Below, piece after piece: positions 1-11,554 of a stretch of 64,000 nucleotides of DNA. The DNA is from Lachnospiraceae bacterium G41 (GTDB lineage: Bacteria > Bacillota > Clostridia > Lachnospirales > Lachnospiraceae). The stretch is taken from contig FNEU01000010.1 of the NCBI GenBank assembly GCA_900100245.1, positions 1 to 64,000 of the forward strand, written 5' to 3'. The translations under genes and the position numbers were made by a program. Numbering within the stretch: the stretch's first letter is position 1; the number at the start of each line of letters is the position of its first letter. The notes beneath the pieces were generated by a model, which was given only the letters and a program-made list of their open reading frames with translations, was not told the DNA's origin and did not search any database.

Positions 1-1
1 C

Positions 2-3000
2 TTACAGACATATTATGCATATTTGTATTCAGACATACATGTAAAAGGCAATTTATATATTGGCGGAAGATCCGGAAGCCATATGAATTTATACTTGTAT
101 AACGGAAGCGTAGAAGTAGACGGAGATTTAAAAATCGACCGAAGAGAATCGTGGGCGCAGACAAGAATAAATAATGGAAACTCCGATAAAGATATACCTG
201 TAACAGTTAAAAAGAACCTGTATATAGGAGAAAACTGTTATTATGCTGTTCCTAAAGGCGTATTAACATTAGGAGGTAACTTAAGCGGCAACGGATATCT
301 TCAGTTAAGTGGAACCCATAAGACAATCCTTAACGGTACTGATCTTCAGATTATTGAATTAAACGAAAATTCTTATTTTGCATATTTGGAAATCAAAAAT
401 CCCAGCAAATCCGGTGTTTCATTTAACAGAATGATTAAGTACGATACATTGGTGAGAAACAAATCAAATGTATCGTTTGGACAGAATTCTTATCAGGAAG
501 GATTGCCACTCGCAGAGAATGAAGTTTATGATGCTAATCTTTATTTGTGGGATGGCACTCTCGATTTAAACGGAAAAACACTTACGGTCAATGGTGATTT
601 TATTGCTATGGGCGGTAAGATTGATTTTAATGGTGGAAAACTGATTGTTAACGGAGATTTTAGAGTACAATCCGTCAATTCTGAAAGCGAAGGAAATGTT
701 TCATACGGAGCAAGCTCCTGTCGTATTGAAATGGATGATTCCGAAGATTGTCTGTTAGTAAATGGTAATTTCTACTATTATCCAAAGACTTCTTCCAATA
801 ATTTCACAGACGGTACTATTGAGTTAAAGGGCAACTTCGTTCAATACGGAGGAAATGTTTTCGTTGGAAAAGGAAATAATACCTTTAAGTTTACAGGAAA
901 CGCAAAACAAACAATTACCGAAGATAATACTTCTCAGTTCTTCAATTTCATAAATGAAAATTCTGAAGAATTGGAAATGAAATCATCCATTAACGTTTTA
1001 GGCAGCTTCTCTGATGAAACAGAAAATATCAGCGGCTCGGGAACAGTTATTGTATCAAATCCAGCGAAAGTAAAAAATGGTATTTGCAGTGGGAATTTAC
1101 AGATTACAGAGGGTTCAAACCTTCAGGAAGATTTATCGGTAGAAGGAACATTAACCATTAATGGAAACATGTATGGTAACGGAAAGAATATTAATGCAGG
1201 AAATCTTGTTCTTAATGCTCCGCTTTATGTGGATAAGGCTAAGATTTATGTTTCCAATAATTTGTCAGTAGAATATTACGGTTATCTCATCATGACAGAT
1301 GAGAATGATTATGTTTTGGTAAATGGTAACTTTACATTTAACGCAATTAATGGTCATTCAGGAAAACTTACCGCAGGTGTTCTGGAATTAAGAGGTGATT
1401 TTACACAGAATTATTATCAGAACTTCATTGCTAGCGGTACACATACAACCATCTTCTCCAGAAAGAAGAGTACCACAGGACGTGAATATGTTCAAACTAT
1501 AACATTTAACGCCTATGCGGGAACAACCAGATTTAATAAGATTGTTCTTAAAAAGAAGGATAAGGAATATCATTTCATTCAGGCTATATCCAGCATATCC
1601 AATGAAGTTGAATATGCAATAGAAGATGATGAAGCACCGAGCCCTGTAGTATATATTGTGGAAACACAGATAACAGAAAAAAGCGTATCTATTAGCTTTG
1701 GCGGTTCAGAAGATAATAACGGAATTTTAGGTTACGAAGTTTACAGAGACGGAAAGCTCCTTGGGGTTACAAGTAATACCACATATGTAGATAATTCTGT
1801 TGATTCTGATATGCAGTATACCTATACGGTATTCGCATTTGATAACGAAAGAAATAAAGCATCTTCATCACCTGCGCTTAATATAAGAACAAAGAAAGAT
1901 AATGAAGCTCCAAGCATTCCGCAGAATCTTGGTCTTAAGAGTAGAACAGGATCCTCTATCACTATTGAGTGGGCTCCTTCAACAGATAATGTTAAAGTAG
2001 TCGGATACAATGTTTATGCTAACGGAGAATTACTCGCAGATAATGTAAAGGAAACAACTTATAAGGCCACAGATTTAGAGAAGACTCGGGCTTACAAGTT
2101 TACTGTCGAAGCATTTGACAAAGCAGGAAATACTTCTGAAAGAAGTGTTGTACTTGAATCAGAAGTAAAGATGCCTAAGATTCTTTCAGTTACTCCTGAT
2201 GACAACCAGAGTATTGGTGGCGAAAGTATAGTTCTTAATGTTTACTTTGAAAATAGTGGAAATAGCACAGGTAATAAAGTCGCTGTGCAGATTAAGAATG
2301 CAGAAGACGAATGGGAAACAATCGTCAACAGACTGCCTCAAAAGGTTGCATCCTATGGAAGATTATATTCAACATATACTTGGGATATAAGTGATTTAAC
2401 AGGCGAGGACAGTTACTCATTAAGATATGTCCTTACTGATGCAGACGGAAACGAAGATACAAAAGAGGTTACTTATATTATTGACAAAGAAGGTCCGGAG
2501 GCACCTGCCAATTTCAAGGCTATTGCCAATAACGGAAATGTTAATATTTCATTCGATGCATCTGTTAGTGCTGATTGTGCAGGTTATGAGATAAGAAGGG
2601 CAACATATGGAGAAGATGAACTCATTTGCACCCTTTCCGGAAGATATGAAACTCTTTATACAGATAAAGAAGTTAACATCGGCGATACATATGAATATGT
2701 AGTTTATGCATTTGATAAATTTGGTAATAAGAGTAAAGCCAGTGAAAGAGTTTCTGTTCAGATTGAAACTGACAAGGTGGCTCCTGAAATCCAGGAATTT
2801 AATCCTCGTGCAGGCAGAGTGAACGCTGAAGCTAAGTTTGAGATTACAGCAAGAGATAATAAGAGCGTAGCATCAGTCGGTATTCAGTATAAAGCTGTTG
2901 ATGCAACTGACTGGATTGATGTCGAAGAAAAGAGTGCAACTAATGGTAAAGCATCATTTACCTTTGATACCACAACTCTTGTTGATGGAGAATACTTCTT

Positions 3001-6000
3001 TAACGCATATGCAATAGATGCATCTGGCAACAAGAGTACAGAACTCTTTACAAGAAGATATACCGTAGATAATACAGGAATTGCAAAGATTAAAGTAACA
3101 AATGTAACATCGGGTTCTTCTTTCGTACGTATTGAGTGGGAAGATGTAACAGAGGAAGACTTCGGATACTTTGTAGTTGAGCAGTTAAAGAGCGGTAAAT
3201 TCGAAGAGGTAGGCAGAGAAGTAGAGAAACTGGGATATTACGTTCGTGGTCTTGAACCTGATAATGAATATACATTCAGAGTAGTAGGATATGATGATTT
3301 AGGAAACAGAGGTATTGAGTCGGAAGAGTTCTCAATTATTACCACAGAGGATACTACCAGCCCTACTATTAGTGCAGTTTATCCCGAGAGCTCCTATTAC
3401 AGTAAAGTTATCAATCTTGCGATGGACGCAAAAGATGATAACGAGTTAGCTTATGCAGTATTCAGTTACTCTACTGACGGTGAGATTTTCAATGATCTTG
3501 AAATAGTTAAGGCTGGAGAAGGAAAAAAAGAGGAACATTTCACTAAAGATTTTGATATATCTGGAATTCGTCAAGGCTCGATTTTTATTAAATTTGTAGT
3601 ATATGATAAAGCCGGAAATAAGAGTCCTCTTACTTCTGATGGAAAAGATTTAATAGTTGAATACAGAATAGATAGAACTCCACCTTCAAAGGTAAGCAAT
3701 TTACAGTGCAAAGCGAATGAAGGTTATGTTGAAATTGCATGGGAGGTTCCTTCAGATGAAACTGATGTCAAAGGTTTTGAAATCTGGAGAGCAGATAATG
3801 CTAACGGCATTTACAATCGCATCAATGATAACTGCAGTACTTTGAATTACTATGATAATTCTGTAAAAGTTCATTCAATGTATCTGTATAAGGTTGCTGC
3901 TATTGACCTTGCGGGCAACGTTGGCGATCTTTCGGATGAAATAATTGTTACGGTAAATCAGGATAACAATGTGCCTGTTATATATGGCATTTATCCGTAT
4001 ACTAACTCAAAGATTTGTGCAAATCAGACATTCTCCGTTACAGCCATGGATAATTCCGGAGTAGCAAATGTCAGACTTGAATATACACAGGAAGGTGAAC
4101 AAAATTACTGGAGACAGATAGGAAAAACTTCGGAGAATTCAAATTATGTTATTTCCAACATAACTTGGGATACTGATAAGATTGAAGAAGGCGAATATCG
4201 TGTTCGTGCTATAGCAACAGATGTTTATGGTAATGAAAGTGAAGCCTGTCTGTATACATTTATACTTGATAAGACGGCTCCTGTTATTACTGAGGTTAAG
4301 ACAGGCACCGGTCATTTTGCAATTGAAGTTAATGCAACACTGGAGGACGACAGTGATTATTCATATATGGAAATTCTCCGTCGTGAAGTCGGTGGTGCTT
4401 TTATGTCAATCGGAAAAACTCAGGAACTCTCATATGTTGATTCCGATGTAGAGGCGAATAAGAACTACTTATATAAAGTCAGAGTATACGATGAAGCCGG
4501 AAATATGAGCGAGTCTGCTGAAGCGGGCGGATATGCAGATAGTACAGATGTTGTAGCTCCCGTAGCAGTCCTTCCTGAAAACTATATTGGAATAGTCGGA
4601 ATGGAACTTGGATTAGATGGTCTGGCTTCTTATGACAATGTCAGAATCACTGATTATATATGGGATATGGGCAATGGTGTTGTAATTACAGGTGCAACGC
4701 CCAGATATACGTATAACGCACCCGGAAACTACACGATAATTCTTACCGTAAAAGATGCGGCAGGCAATCAGTCTTCTGTATCAACTACCGCACGTATTTA
4801 TGAAAATACAGGAAAAGGAAAGACTAAAGTTCAGGTAACAGATGAAAGCGGAATAGGACTTCCGTATGCATTAGTATACCTTAAATTGGACGAAGATACA
4901 GGATTATCATTAAAGGCTGACCAGTTCGGATACGTTGAAATAGTTCAGGATGTCGGAATTGCTAGAATAGCAGCTTATAAACAGGATTACTTACCTTCAG
5001 AAATGGAGATAGTAATAAGTGAATACGAAGTTAAAGAATACAAGCTTAAACTTATAAGAAACGAGCTTATAGTAGGTAAACTGACAGTTCACAGAATGTC
5101 TCTGGAAGAAATGCAGCAGGCAGGAGTTATATTTGGTGGTGCCAACAACCACACATATACATTTACTGTTGAACTTGTTTATCAGCAGGTTCCTTATGAA
5201 CTTACAATGCTTTGGGGAGGAATGCCCGGCAAACCCGGTACTGAAGGAAGTATCAACGGACCTGAATCGTCTATGGGAACTCCTTCCGGTTGGGGAGGAG
5301 GCGGAAGTACATCAGGCCAAGGCGCGGTTGTCGATGTAGTTGAAGAAAAACCCATTATTGTTACTGTAAATAAAAGAGACAGTATTTCATGGCTCAAAGA
5401 TATGTTCCAGGTTGATTTGACAGTAATCAACATGGCGGATTATCAGTTTGCTATTGAGAATTCTACAGCAACAATACATTATCCCAATGGCGTATCATTA
5501 GCTAGTTTATCAAAAGGCCAGTCCAAGACAGAGAATCTTGGTACCATTCATGGACAGGAAACCAAAACTGCTTCATGGGTACTTAGAGGTGATAAATCCG
5601 GCAGTTATGAAGTGTCTGCTGATTTCAAAGGTATTCTTATGCCCTTTGAAACTCCCGTATCGGCTCATTTTGTTGCTGAATCTGAGATTTCTGTAACAAC
5701 AGGTGAGGGTATTCATATAACAATTATGCCTGAATCAACCGTAGATTGTGGTGGAGATTTATATGTTCAATATGCGGTTGCTAACAATTCAGGAAAGCCT
5801 TTATATAATTTCCATACTACTATCGGACCATACAGAGAACCGGATTATGAGTTCTCTGTTACAGATGTAGATACTGGTCGAACTACCAGAGGAAGAGTAG
5901 ACAATAACGGAAATGTTCATTATGACCAGGATGATTTCGGTATGGCTGAAAGCAGCAATTCCGGAGGAAATCAGGGAACAACTTCCACGCCTCCTCCAAG

Positions 6001-9000
6001 CGGAGGTTCAGCTCAATTAAATAATCTTTCAACGGATTCATTTGAGGTCGAAGAAAAATCAGCAAATGTAACTGTTACAGACAGTAATACATCAACGCAG
6101 TCATTTGTATCGGTAGGTTTGATGCCGATGACTTTCGACACATTATATCCCGGACAGGTATATTACGGAACTTATGTTCATCGCATGCCTGAAGCAGTTA
6201 AAGAGTCCGAAGATGATCAAAAGGAATACTATTTCCGATTAATTGATGCGATGGCTGAATGTGTTTCCGGAGAAGATTTGGGAGTGACGCTTTCGATTTC
6301 TCCTATAGGCGGTCATTATCACAGAGAATTTTATGGATCACCGGAGAATTATTACGGAAAACCACAAACAGTAGGTGACCCTGTAGACATCACGTCAGGT
6401 TTATATCAGGACGAAGTTGCAGCGTTGACCATTGTTGGAGGTCAGGAGTTATCATATGATTTATCATACTCATCAGGCGCTGTACAAAATGCCGGTGAAA
6501 TCGGGTATGGATGGAACAGTCAGTATGAAATGCATCTTGAACAGCGTAATGGTATGGTATGGCTTTATACAAGCCCTAATGGAGTTGTATCATTCGTAAA
6601 AACAGATGCTTTGAATGGAGTATATTACGGAAAAGTCGTTAATGGAAGAATTATATTAGATACAAGCAGAGATTATTCAATTGGCGAATATACGGCTATT
6701 ACTCCCGGATTAGAGTCATTTAAACTCGTCAGAAATCAGGATTTGACTTATACATTATATTATCCCGGCGGAGTTATTAAGAACTTCTATTCAGACGGAA
6801 AGCTTTCACAGATAGTTTCTTCTGAAAAACAGACTATATCAATATCTTATAATGGCAATAATACTGTCATTAAAGAAGATATTTCAGGCAAAACCATTAC
6901 TGCTGTTCATAACGGAAGTGGTTTAGTTTCTGAATTACATGACAGCGCAGGAAGAGTTACTTTTCTTTCTTATGATGAAAACTCAAATCTCGCAGCTATA
7001 GTTCGTCCTGATAATACAACACTTAGATATGCATATGATGAAAAACACAGAATAGTCCAGGCCTCGAATGCCAACGGAGTATTTGTGACCAACGAATATG
7101 ATGATAATAATCGTGTGGTTAATCAGAAAGATGCACTTGGCTACACAATGCTCATGTCTTATGAGGACTACGGCAATTATAGCAAGAAAGTAACTGTTAT
7201 TCAGGCTAATGGTGCAAAAGAAACCGTTATGGTTAATTCCAGAAACGCTGTTACATATGAAACAAATGCTAATAATGTTTCAGCATCATATATATATGAT
7301 TTAAATGGCAATCTCCGTTTTGAGAAAGATCCTTATAACAATGTTATAGAGAGAGAATATGATCAGAATAATAATATGGTCAAAGTGACAGACAAGGGCC
7401 GTATTGTTACCACTTTATCCTATGATTCTCGCGGAAATGTTACGGGTGTATTCGGGTCGGATGGAGCGTCAGCATATTATTCGTATGATTTAAACAATCA
7501 TCTTGTATCAACTACAGATGCATCCGGATTGACTACAAGTTATACCTATAATTCAAGCGGACAAATGACATCCGAAACCAGAGGCAGTCAGGGAAGCATC
7601 AATTATTCATACACAAACGGAATGCTTACATCCATTACAGATTTAATGGGTAATGTTATTCGTATGGAATATGATGCATGCGGTAATATTGTAAAGACAA
7701 CGGATGCCAAAGGAAATTCAACAAGTTACACATATGACGCAGTAGGAAGAAAACTTAGCGAAACCGATGCATTAGGAAATACAACATATTACACATATGA
7801 TTGCAACGGTAACTGCACATCTGTAAAAGATGCGTTAGGCAATGTTACTAAATATTCATATGATGCGATGAGTCATCTTGTAAAAGAAATATATGCGGAT
7901 GGCAGTGTAGTAGAGTATTCATATGATTCAGCCGGAAACGTTATAAAGAAAACAATGCCTGGCGGAATAACAATTAGTTATTCATATGATTTGTGTGACA
8001 ACCTGCTAAAGGTATCCTCGTCTGACGGAACAAGCATTTCATACACCTATGACTCACTTGGTCAAAAGACTAGTGAAACCGATGAATTTGGCAGAACCAC
8101 CCAATATGAATACAATCCTAACGGAACTATTCACAAAACAACCTTTGCAGATGGATCATGGGTTCTTAATACGTATAGTCAGAGATGGAAATGTATCGCT
8201 AAATTATATTCAGATGGATCTTCAGAAGCGTTCTCTTATGATAAAAAAGGAAATGTAACCAGCTTTACAGATGCAGTAGGAAATACAAATTACAATGAGT
8301 ATGATTCATTTGGCAGACTGATTAAAGAAACAGATGCTAAGGGCAATGTGACCCAATATACATATGATGCTAACGGTAACTGTACATCCAAGACGGATGC
8401 TACAGGAAGAACAGCATATATGGTTTATGATGCTGTCAATCAGCTCGTAGAAGCATATATGAAAGATTCCAAGGGTGAAAAATATTCGGTTAAGTATGAA
8501 TATGATGCCTTAGGAAGAGTAATAGCAACTACTGATGAAGAAGGCTATACTACAAAGGTTACCTATGATGCACTTGGTAATGTTAAGAGCACCATTGATG
8601 CTAATGGTGTTAAAACAGATATTACGACTTACGATTCAGTAGGAAAAGTAACAACTGTTAAGGATTCAGACGGTAGTGTTACCAATTACACATATGATGC
8701 AAGAGGAAATATCCTTTCTGCAATCCAGAACCTTTCAAGTATTAATAAGTCAAGTGTTTATACATACGACGAAAAGGGCAGAGTAGTATCTGTAAAAGAA
8801 AACAATGCTCTTACAACGAAGGTTTCTTACGATGTTAAAGGAAATGTAGCGTCCGTCACAGATGCAAACGGAGGAACCACACAATATAAGTATGATAATC
8901 TTGACAGACTCACGCAGGTTATCTCTACTTTAGGAAATAAAACATCCTATGAGTATAACGGAGCAGGTCTTGTATCCAAATTGACGAATGCAAGAGGTCA

Positions 9001-11554
9001 GGAAACAACGTATACATATGATGTACTCGGAAGAGTAACATCTATGACTGATTTACTTGGCACGGTTAATTATACTTATGATAAGAATGGCAATCTTACA
9101 AAAGTTGAAGATTCAAAGGGAATCATTAAACGTGAATATGATAAGCTAAATAGAGTTACTTCATACACGGACTATAATGGCAACACTATTAAGTATGCTT
9201 ATGATGAACTCGGAAATCTTCTTTCCATCACCTATCCCGGCGGTGAAGTTGTAAGATACGAGTATTACAAGAATGGCTGGTTAAAGAAGGTTGTTGATAA
9301 TAATGGTGCGGTAACATCGTATACTTACAATGCACTGGGTAAATTATCATCCTGCACCAGACCTAATAATACTAAAGAGTATTGCGCATACGATGTAAGA
9401 ACAGGCAGACTTCTCAATCAGAGAGAAGTTAAGACCGACAGCAACGGGGCGTTCTTAGAGGAAATATCTAATTATATTTACACTTATGATGCCTCCGGAA
9501 ACGTATCGTCTGTAGAGGGATTTGATAATAAATCTAACGGATTAACATCTGCATCGTTTAAGTATGATGCTGAGAACAGACTTATTGAATATAACGGTAA
9601 GGAAGTTCGTTATGATGCTGACGGAAATATGGTATATGGTCCTGTTAACGGAGTAATGACAGATTTGTCATATGACTGCAGGAACAGACTTATTTACGCA
9701 GGCGGAGTTAGATACGAATACGATGCAGAAAATACAAGAATAGCTGAAGAGACAAGCGAGCACAGAGTAGAGTATATTACGGATGTTGTAAGCAATTCTT
9801 TAAGCAGAGTTCTTGTAAAGAAAACATATAAGAAGACCAATGGTGTTGTAGCTACAAACAGCATAGACAGACTGTATGTATACGGTAATGGATTAATTTC
9901 CGAAAAAGAAGGCGTAAGCACGCTGTATCATCACTATAACAATATCGGAAGCACAATGAAGCTTAGTGATGGTTCGGGTAATGTAATTGCCGAATATACA
10001 TATGGACCTTATGGTGAACTGTTAAGCGGTAGCAAGCAACTTACAGATTATCTTTACAATGGCCAGTATGGTGTAAGTACCGATGAAAACGGCTTATACT
10101 ATATGCGTCAGCGTTACTACAATACTGAGATAAAGAGATTTATCAATCAGGATATCTTAACAGGTGAAGTAGGTCACTCTCAGAGCATGAATAAATATGC
10201 ATATGTAGAGGGCAATCCTATAAACCTGATGGATCCGTTTGGTTTATCACCGGAAGAAGGCAGCAATGAAAACGGACACGGCTTGTTGTCTACGATTGCG
10301 CATGGAGTATTCGGAATACTTGGCTGTGTTCCCGGAGTAGTAGGTGTAGTAGCCAACTTAGCCGATTGTATACTTTACTTAAGCGAGGGCGATTACTTTA
10401 ATGCAGCCATTGCAGGACTTAGTGCTTTAACATTGGGAACTGCAACCGCAGCACTTAAATTTGCAGGAGCTACTTGCACCGGTATAAAGATAGCCAAGGG
10501 TGCTATGATGGCATATAAGGCTGTCGATTTGGTTGGAAATGGCGTTAATCTGGTTAAGAGTGGATATGAATTCGGTAAGCAGATTAATAACATAGCCACA
10601 AAGGTAGCAAACGGTGAAAAAGTCACTTTGGGTGATGTGGGCAATCTGGTATTATCAGGTGCCGGTACTGTTCTGGCGGGATTTGGAACCTATGGAGCTG
10701 CCAAAGAACTCGGTGCAGCAGTAGATGATTTCAACTATGTACTTAATAATTGTTGCTTCGTGGCAGAAACCAGAATCCAGACTTTATATGGCGAAAAGAA
10801 CATTGAGGATATAGAGGAAGGGGATTATGTATTAGCTGAAGAACCTGAAACGGGTGAACAGGAATATAAACCTGTAGTACGGACCTTTGTAAAGGAAAAG
10901 GATGAATTAGTTCATGTCTTTGTAGAAGATGAAGAAATAATAGCTACACCGGAACATCCTTTCTATGTTGTAGGAGTAGGCTTTGTACTTGCAGGAGATT
11001 TAAGAGTTGGCGATATTCTCAGATCTTCAGATAATGAAAATCTTGCTATAACAAATATTGAAAAAGAATACCTTGAAGAGCCTGTTAAGGTTTATAATTT
11101 TGAGGTAGAAGACTTCCATACATATTTTGTTTCTGAAAAAAGTATTCTTGTACATAATGATTGTAAAATAAATGTTGGTAATAATGATTTAATATACGGA
11201 CCTTCAGCGAACGGAAACGGAAGAGCTGCTTTTCAAGATAGATATGGTGGAATGCTTTTGGAAGATGTTTCTCCTAGCAAGATGGAATTTGATATGTTAC
11301 AAAATAGAAATACCGGATGGGATGAATATAGTATATTTGCTATGGAAAAAACCGTTAAAGAAGGCAATACAATTCATTTTGATTTAACATATATGGATAA
11401 TGTTGATGGAATACTTAACGGAACGGCAGGAGATTTAATGAACACGGTTACATCAAAAGAGCTGGTTTATATAAGAAACAATTGGTCTAGATTTTCGAAT
11501 AATGTGAAGTTTTACAACTTTGATATTGAGGTTATTGCACCATGGATTCGATAG
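2..11554 (+). CDS. Giant Rhs/YD-repeat polymorphic toxin with Hint domain, 5' end outside the window
   Basis: This is a secreted or surface-exposed polymorphic toxin. The frame is open to the left edge, so the TTG at 23 is not the true start; residue numbers here count from codon 23. Residues 1-510 hold repeated short motifs of the form L-x-VNGDF/NGNF, like a beta-strand stack. About 540-1510 alternate FN3 and bacterial Ig-like modules, each linked by an AP or D-x-x-AP boundary. A PKD domain (about 1512-1590) and a carboxypeptidase-regulatory-like domain (about 1596-1680) follow. A DUF6531-like segment (about 2118) leads into YD repeats (about 2300-3230) and the Rhs core ending DPFGLSP (D3404). 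After a hydrophobic linker comes a Hint/pretoxin autoprocessing domain, from Cys3578 (CFVAETRI) to His3711-Asn3712 (VHN). The last 131 residues are the toxin tip, which I do not recognise. In this family the tip is released by Hint and swapped by recombination. Confidence 0.9.
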   Translation, partial: LQTYYAYLYSDIHVKGNLYIGGRSGSHMNLYLYNGSVEVDGDLKIDRRESWAQTRINNGNSDKDIPVTVKKNLYIGENCYYAVPKGVLTLGGNLSGNGYLQLSGTHKTILNGTDLQIIELNENSYFAYLEIKNPSKSGVSFNRMIKYDTLVRNKSNVSFGQNSYQEGLPLAENEVYDANLYLWDGTLDLNGKTLTVNGDFIAMGGKIDFNGGKLIVNGDFRVQSVNSESEGNVSYGASSCRIEMDDSEDCLLVNGNFYYYPKTSSNNFTDGTIELKGNFVQYGGNVFVGKGNNTFKFTGNAKQTITEDNTSQFFNFINENSEELEMKSSINVLGSFSDETENISGSGTVIVSNPAKVKNGICSGNLQITEGSNLQEDLSVEGTLTINGNMYGNGKNINAGNLVLNAPLYVDKAKIYVSNNLSVEYYGYLIMTDENDYVLVNGNFTFNAINGHSGKLTAGVLELRGDFTQNYYQNFIASGTHTTIFSRKKSTTGREYVQTITFNAYAGTTRFNKIVLKKKDKEYHFIQAISSISNEVEYAIEDDEAPSPVVYIVETQITEKSVSISFGGSEDNNGILGYEVYRDGKLLGVTSNTTYVDNSVDSDMQYTYTVFAFDNERNKASSSPALNIRTKKDNEAPSIPQNLGLKSRTGSSITIEWAPSTDNVKVVGYNVYANGELLADNVKETTYKATDLEKTRAYKFTVEAFDKAGNTSERSVVLESEVKMPKILSVTPDDNQSIGGESIVLNVYFENSGNSTGNKVAVQIKNAEDEWETIVNRLPQKVASYGRLYSTYTWDISDLTGEDSYSLRYVLTDADGNEDTKEVTYIIDKEGPEAPANFKAIANNGNVNISFDASVSADCAGYEIRRATYGEDELICTLSGRYETLYTDKEVNIGDTYEYVVYAFDKFGNKSKASERVSVQIETDKVAPEIQEFNPRAGRVNAEAKFEITARDNKSVASVGIQYKAVDATDWIDVEEKSATNGKASFTFDTTTLVDGEYFFNAYAIDASGNKSTELFTRRYTVDNTGIAKIKVTNVTSGSSFVRIEWEDVTEEDFGYFVVEQLKSGKFEEVGREVEKLGYYVRGLEPDNEYTFRVVGYDDLGNRGIESEEFSIITTEDTTSPTISAVYPESSYYSKVINLAMDAKDDNELAYAVFSYSTDGEIFNDLEIVKAGEGKKEEHFTKDFDISGIRQGSIFIKFVVYDKAGNKSPLTSDGKDLIVEYRIDRTPPSKVSNLQCKANEGYVEIAWEVPSDETDVKGFEIWRADNANGIYNRINDNCSTLNYYDNSVKVHSMYLYKVAAIDLAGNVGDLSDEIIVTVNQDNNVPVIYGIYPYTNSKICANQTFSVTAMDNSGVANVRLEYTQEGEQNYWRQIGKTSENSNYVISNITWDTDKIEEGEYRVRAIATDVYGNESEACLYTFILDKTAPVITEVKTGTGHFAIEVNATLEDDSDYSYMEILRREVGGAFMSIGKTQELSYVDSDVEANKNYLYKVRVYDEAGNMSESAEAGGYADSTDVVAPVAVLPENYIGIVGMELGLDGLASYDNVRITDYIWDMGNGVVITGATPRYTYNAPGNYTIILTVKDAAGNQSSVSTTARIYENTGKGKTKVQVTDESGIGLPYALVYLKLDEDTGLSLKADQFGYVEIVQDVGIARIAAYKQDYLPSEMEIVISEYEVKEYKLKLIRNELIVGKLTVHRMSLEEMQQAGVIFGGANNHTYTFTVELVYQQVPYELTMLWGGMPGKPGTEGSINGPESSMGTPSGWGGGGSTSGQGAVVDVVEEKPIIVTVNKRDSISWLKDMFQVDLTVINMADYQFAIENSTATIHYPNGVSLASLSKGQSKTENLGTIHGQETKTASWVLRGDKSGSYEVSADFKGILMPFETPVSAHFVAESEISVTTGEGIHITIMPESTVDCGGDLYVQYAVANNSGKPLYNFHTTIGPYREPDYEFSVTDVDTGRTTRGRVDNNGNVHYDQDDFGMAESSNSGGNQGTTSTPPPSGGSAQLNNLSTDSFEVEEKSANVTVTDSNTSTQSFVSVGLMPMTFDTLYPGQVYYGTYVHRMPEAVKESEDDQKEYYFRLIDAMAECVSGEDLGVTLSISPIGGHYHREFYGSPENYYGKPQTVGDPVDITSGLYQDEVAALTIVGGQELSYDLSYSSGAVQNAGEIGYGWNSQYEMHLEQRNGMVWLYTSPNGVVSFVKTDALNGVYYGKVVNGRIILDTSRDYSIGEYTAITPGLESFKLVRNQDLTYTLYYPGGVIKNFYSDGKLSQIVSSEKQTISISYNGNNTVIKEDISGKTITAVHNGSGLVSELHDSAGRVTFLSYDENSNLAAIVRPDNTTLRYAYDEKHRIVQASNANGVFVTNEYDDNNRVVNQKDALGYTMLMSYEDYGNYSKKVTVIQANGAKETVMVNSRNAVTYETNANNVSASYIYDLNGNLRFEKDPYNNVIEREYDQNNNMVKVTDKGRIVTTLSYDSRGNVTGVFGSDGASAYYSYDLNNHLVSTTDASGLTTSYTYNSSGQMTSETRGSQGSINYSYTNGMLTSITDLMGNVIRMEYDACGNIVKTTDAKGNSTSYTYDAVGRKLSETDALGNTTYYTYDCNGNCTSVKDALGNVTKYSYDAMSHLVKEIYADGSVVEYSYDSAGNVIKKTMPGGITISYSYDLCDNLLKVSSSDGTSISYTYDSLGQKTSETDEFGRTTQYEYNPNGTIHKTTFADGSWVLNTYSQRWKCIAKLYSDGSSEAFSYDKKGNVTSFTDAVGNTNYNEYDSFGRLIKETDAKGNVTQYTYDANGNCTSKTDATGRTAYMVYDAVNQLVEAYMKDSKGEKYSVKYEYDALGRVIATTDEEGYTTKVTYDALGNVKSTIDANGVKTDITTYDSVGKVTTVKDSDGSVTNYTYDARGNILSAIQNLSSINKSSVYTYDEKGRVVSVKENNALTTKVSYDVKGNVASVTDANGGTTQYKYDNLDRLTQVISTLGNKTSYEYNGAGLVSKLTNARGQETTYTYDVLGRVTSMTDLLGTVNYTYDKNGNLTKVEDSKGIIKREYDKLNRVTSYTDYNGNTIKYAYDELGNLLSITYPGGEVVRYEYYKNGWLKKVVDNNGAVTSYTYNALGKLSSCTRPNNTKEYCAYDVRTGRLLNQREVKTDSNGAFLEEISNYIYTYDASGNVSSVEGFDNKSNGLTSASFKYDAENRLIEYNGKEVRYDADGNMVYGPVNGVMTDLSYDCRNRLIYAGGVRYEYDAENTRIAEETSEHRVEYITDVVSNSLSRVLVKKTYKKTNGVVATNSIDRLYVYGNGLISEKEGVSTLYHHYNNIGSTMKLSDGSGNVIAEYTYGPYGELLSGSKQLTDYLYNGQYGVSTDENGLYYMRQRYYNTEIKRFINQDILTGEVGHSQSMNKYAYVEGNPINLMDPFGLSPEEGSNENGHGLLSTIAHGVFGILGCVPGVVGVVANLADCILYLSEGDYFNAAIAGLSALTLGTATAALKFAGATCTGIKIAKGAMMAYKAVDLVGNGVNLVKSGYEFGKQINNIATKVANGEKVTLGDVGNLVLSGAGTVLAGFGTYGAAKELGAAVDDFNYVLNNCCFVAETRIQTLYGEKNIEDIEEGDYVLAEEPETGEQEYKPVVRTFVKEKDELVHVFVEDEEIIATPEHPFYVVGVGFVLAGDLRVGDILRSSDNENLAITNIEKEYLEEPVKVYNFEVEDFHTYFVSEKSILVHNDCKINVGNNDLIYGPSANGNGRAAFQDRYGGMLLEDVSPSKMEFDMLQNRNTGWDEYSIFAMEKTVKEGNTIHFDLTYMDNVDGILNGTAGDLMNTVTSKELVYIRNNWSRFSNNVKFYNFDIEVIAPWIR

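Noticed and set aside
23-25. TTG at 23 as the start of the Rhs gene
   Set aside because: The frame is open to the window edge, there is no ribosome-binding site or signal peptide, and the repeat pattern is already in progress.
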